A stretch of 8,079 nucleotides of DNA from an uncultured Lachnospiraceae bacterium (GTDB taxonomy: Bacteria > Bacillota_A > Clostridia > Lachnospirales > Lachnospiraceae): the NCBI GenBank assembly GCA_947564305.1, contig CANOBT010000218.1, positions 1 to 8,079 on the forward strand. The letters are read 5' to 3'. Shown here piece after piece: positions 6,412 to 8,079 of the stretch. Below the pieces are notes generated by a model. The model saw nothing but the letters and a program-made list of their open reading frames with translations. It searched no databases and had not been told where the DNA came from. The position numbers were made by a program, and so were the translations under genes. Numbering within the stretch: the stretch's first letter is position 1; each line of letters begins with the position of its first letter.

Positions 6412-7155
6412 TTATTCCCACTTAAAACATTTCACCGCAATTCCCATGCAAACAATGGTAACAACTACCATAACCAATACCGGCTGCCACAGATTCCCCG
6501 CCGGCAGTCCAAGCGAAGCCGATTTCATAAGCTGTATCCCCTGTGTCAGAGGGAACAATCTGACAATCTTCTGCATCATCCCCGGCATAACCTCAAGCGG
6601 AACGGTTGCCCCTGAGAATATCAGCATTGGAAAATACAGGACGCTGGCTATCACACTGGCTATTTTCGTGTCTTTTGCAATCCCGCCTACCATCATACCG
6701 ATACTTAAGGTAGAAACCAATGTAAGAAGCCAGCTCCCAATAAATGCAGGCCAGCTCCCGCGAAGAGCCACTCCCCAGAAGCAGGCGGCTGCCGGGAAGA
6801 GAAGAACCATAGAAGCAAGAGCATATAATACATAAATCGTAAATTCTACCACCAGCAACATAACCGGGCTTACAGGAGTCACCTGAAAACGTTTCAGGAT
6901 TTTACGTTCCCGGTATTCCGATACCACAATCGGCAGACCCATAAGGCCCCCGGCACAGATTGAAATCGTACACACCGCACTCATAGACTGTTCCAGAAAT
7001 GTATATTCTGCTCCGGGAAAAGCCGGCTTGGACTGGTAAATAATTCCAAGGACGGCCAACACCACTACCGGCATAATTACCGCAAAAATAACCATATTCA
7101 TGTTTCGTATATTCAATTTCAGTTCTGTTTTCAAAAGCTTTGTAAATGTCCTCAT
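6412..7155 (-). CDS. ABC-2 type transporter permease
   Basis: A 247-residue integral membrane protein with about six predicted hydrophobic segments: roughly 21-40, 57-78, 99-122, 138-158, 166-184 and 223-241. Between the second and third lies the cytoplasmic motif ExRERKILKRFQVTPVSP, typical of ABC-2 exporter permeases (drug, bacteriocin and polyketide exporters of the BcrA/DrrAB kind). FPMLIFSGATVPLEVMP at 175-191 is the other hallmark, the short re-entrant loop before the last segment. It would form the channel as a homodimer with two copies of the ATPase encoded just before it. The ATG at 7153-7155 overlaps the ATPase stop as ATGA, and GGAGG lies 7 bases upstream. Substrate cannot be told from sequence; export of a lipid-like or antibiotic molecule is the family norm. 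Length is usual for the family and no defect is visible. Confidence 0.92.
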   Translation of the reverse strand: MRTFTKLLKTELKLNIRNMNMVIFAVIMPVVVLAVLGIIYQSKPAFPGAEYTFLEQSMSAVCTISICAGGLMGLPIVVSEYRERKILKRFQVTPVSPVMLLVVEFTIYVLYALASMVLLFPAAACFWGVALRGSWPAFIGSWLLTLVSTLSIGMMVGGIAKDTKIASVIASVLYFPMLIFSGATVPLEVMPGMMQKIVRLFPLTQGIQLMKSASLGLPAGNLWQPVLVMVVVTIVCMGIAVKCFKWE

Positions 7156-7883
7156 ACATCTGCCTCCTCATCTGAAAATTCTAAATAAGCGTCCTCAAAT
7201 TTTTCACATCCGCTCTGTTCTTTTGCCTGCTCTACGGTGCCGCAAAATACTGGTTTCCCTTTCTTCAGGATACAGATCTCATCACAGAGCGCTTCCACCT
7301 CATCCATAAAATGCGAAGTGAGGAATATAGTCAGCCCCTGCATTTTTAGCTCTTCCAGAATCTTCCATACCGTCCGCCTTGCCTTGGCATCAAGCCCAGT
7401 TGTCAGCTCGTCTAAGAATACCAGCTCTGGCGACGGGATAAGTGCCAGGACAATAAACAGCCTCTGTCGTTCACCTCCGGACAGACTTTTTACCGCATTC
7501 TTTTGCTTGTCTCCGATTCCGAACCGCTCACAGAGCTCCCTCCAGTCAGCCGGATTATCATATAGACATGCGATTTCCTCGCATATCTCGGAAACCTTAA
7601 TCTCCGGCTGATAATCTCCTTCCTGGAACTGGACGCCTACCTTTTGGAACAATGCCCGCCGTTCTTTTCTTGGGTCACACCCCAGCACAAGAGCCGTTCC
7701 CTGTTCTGCACGCTTAGTTCCCAAGATACATTCAATCGTTGTACTCTTCCCCGCACCGTTTGCCCCCAGCAGCCCAAAGACCGTGCCGTTCTTAACAGAA
7801 AGATTCAAGCCGTCCAACACCTTTTTCCCATTATAGATTTTCGTAAGGCCGCTTACTCTGATGGCTTCTTTCGCTTTTCCCAT
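7152..7883 (-). CDS. ABC transporter ATP-binding protein (exporter type)
   Basis: A 243-residue cytoplasmic ATPase of the BcrA/CcmA class that powers the ABC-2 permease encoded next. Walker A GANGAGKST at 40-48, Q-loop glutamine in GVQFQEGD near 85, signature LSGGERQR at 134-141, Walker B LVFLDE at 154-159 and the switch histidine H191 in LTSHFMDE are all present, so it should be active. The residue after the catalytic glutamate is leucine (DELTTGLD), where most members have proline (DEPTTGLD); this is unusual but unlikely to stop catalysis. The start ATG at 7881-7883 has AAGGAG at ideal spacing. An in-frame extension upstream to 7982 adds 33 residues that match nothing in the family and crosses the promoter, so I reject it. 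First gene of the exporter operon. Confidence 0.94.
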   Translation of the reverse strand: MGKAKEAIRVSGLTKIYNGKKVLDGLNLSVKNGTVFGLLGANGAGKSTTIECILGTKRAEQGTALVLGCDPRKERRALFQKVGVQFQEGDYQPEIKVSEICEEIACLYDNPADWRELCERFGIGDKQKNAVKSLSGGERQRLFIVLALIPSPELVFLDELTTGLDAKARRTVWKILEELKMQGLTIFLTSHFMDEVEALCDEICILKKGKPVFCGTVEQAKEQSGCEKFEDAYLEFSDEEADV

Positions 7884-7889
7884 TTTTAT

Positions 7890-7895
7890 CTCCTT
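7890..7895 (-). promoter_or_regulatory. Ribosome binding site of the ABC ATPase gene
   Basis: AAGGAG lies 6 bases before the ATG at 7881-7883 and fixes that start against the longer in-frame reading from 7982. Confidence 0.75.
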
Positions 7896-7918
7896 TCTTA
7901 TTCCTGTTTTCAGATTGC

Positions 7919-7927
7919 AGTATAGCA
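7919..7927 (-). promoter_or_regulatory. Probable extended -10 promoter of the exporter operon
   Basis: The minus strand reads TGCTATACT, a TGn extension plus a -10 box with five of six consensus bases. Transcription would start near 7912, giving a leader of about 28 bases with the ribosome binding site. The -35 position at 17-base spacing (7942-7947, GAGAAG) is poor, which is acceptable for an extended -10 promoter or one that needs an activator. Confidence 0.5.
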
Positions 7928-7937
7928 TTACCCGTAA
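7928..7937 (-). promoter_or_regulatory. Small palindrome next to the -10 box, possible operator
   Basis: TTAC-GG-GTAA is an inverted repeat lying directly upstream of the extended -10 element, in the spacer where MerR-type activators or simple repressors bind. Ten bases are few and could occur by chance. No regulator gene is in the window; one could lie beyond 8079. Confidence 0.25.
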
Positions 7938-8005
7938 ATATCTTCTCGACTTTTTTTGGCATGTTTGAAAACGCAGACACAATCATACATACGGAAATAT
8001 AAAAA

Positions 8006-8027
8006 CCGGGGTGACTAAACACCTCGG
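8006..8027 (-). terminator. Hairpin terminator of the upstream transcription unit
   Basis: On the minus strand CCGAGGTG and CACCCCGG pair (one A-C mismatch) around the loop TTTAGT and are followed by TTTTTATATTT, a good intrinsic terminator for a minus-strand gene ending at or beyond the window edge. On the plus strand the same stem pairs fully with one G-T pair and is followed by a T-rich run, so it could work in both directions. The window begins too close to say which gene it serves; sequence 8040-8079 carries stop codons in all three minus-strand frames. Confidence 0.7.
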
Positions 8028-8079
8028 CTTTCATTTTTATTTTTATTCTTATTCTATTGATTTATGTCCGTTCAGCCGA

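Noticed and set aside
440..7925. Many plus-strand open frames of 60-150 codons, the longest at 5804-6262
   Set aside because: All lie opposite well-supported minus-strand genes, show no domain or ribosome binding site, and contain the erratic residue use of antisense frames.
7884..7982. 33-residue N-terminal extension of the ABC ATPase
   Set aside because: It lies upstream of a perfect AAGGAG and ATG, crosses the probable promoter and resembles nothing in the family.
7831..8034. Minus-strand 67-residue open frame beginning MKAEVFSHPGF
   Set aside because: It runs from the terminator hairpin through the promoter and into the ATPase gene in another frame. It has no ribosome binding site and no recognisable domain.
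1..8079. CRISPR array, insertion sequence or phage genes
   Set aside because: No regularly spaced repeats, terminal inverted repeats, transposase or integrase motifs were seen on either strand.

Overview
The window looks like a chromosomal segment of a low-to-middle GC Firmicute, most likely a gut Clostridium relative such as a Lachnospiraceae. The basis is strong AGGAG-type ribosome binding sites, ATGA stop/start overlaps, a bacterial tocopherol-cyclase-like gene of a kind I recall from clostridia, and a BcrA-type ABC exporter. The genus is an inference. Every gene I can support lies on the minus strand, so the transcription order runs from high to low coordinates.

Right part (about 8079 down to 5400): a hairpin terminator (8006-8027) closes an upstream unit that lies outside the window. 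A short promoter region follows, with an extended -10 box and a small palindrome. Then come three genes that look like one operon: an ABC-2 exporter ATPase, its permease (ATGA overlap with the ATPase), and a tocopherol-cyclase-family protein. A hairpin at 5409-5434 ends this unit. The DNA here is rather GC-rich (sampled lines about 55-60%).

Left part (5277 down to 1): a four-gene, tightly packed operon that I interpret as a candidate antiphage or conflict system. Gene 1 is a 925-aa NACHT-type STAND NTPase with an uncharacterised N-terminus, a coiled coil and a C-terminal pentapeptide-repeat domain. Gene 2, one base after it, is a 323-aa protein resembling DUF2806/TIGR03899 with a hydrophobic N-terminal segment. 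Gene 3 is a 360-aa protein with a HEVAH...ExxAD zinc-metallopeptidase signature. Gene 4 overlaps gene 3 by an ATGA and runs off the window edge; I do not recognise it. The NACHT and DUF2806 genes are AT-rich, unlike the exporter unit beside them, which suggests an acquired accessory cassette.

Proposed logic (inference): the NACHT protein would act as a switch that senses a trigger through its repeat domain and oligomerises. The DUF2806-like protein and the metallopeptidase would be partners or effectors. Nothing in the sequence proves the order of events, the trigger or the target. I see no RNA genes, CRISPR array, insertion sequence or integrase in the window.
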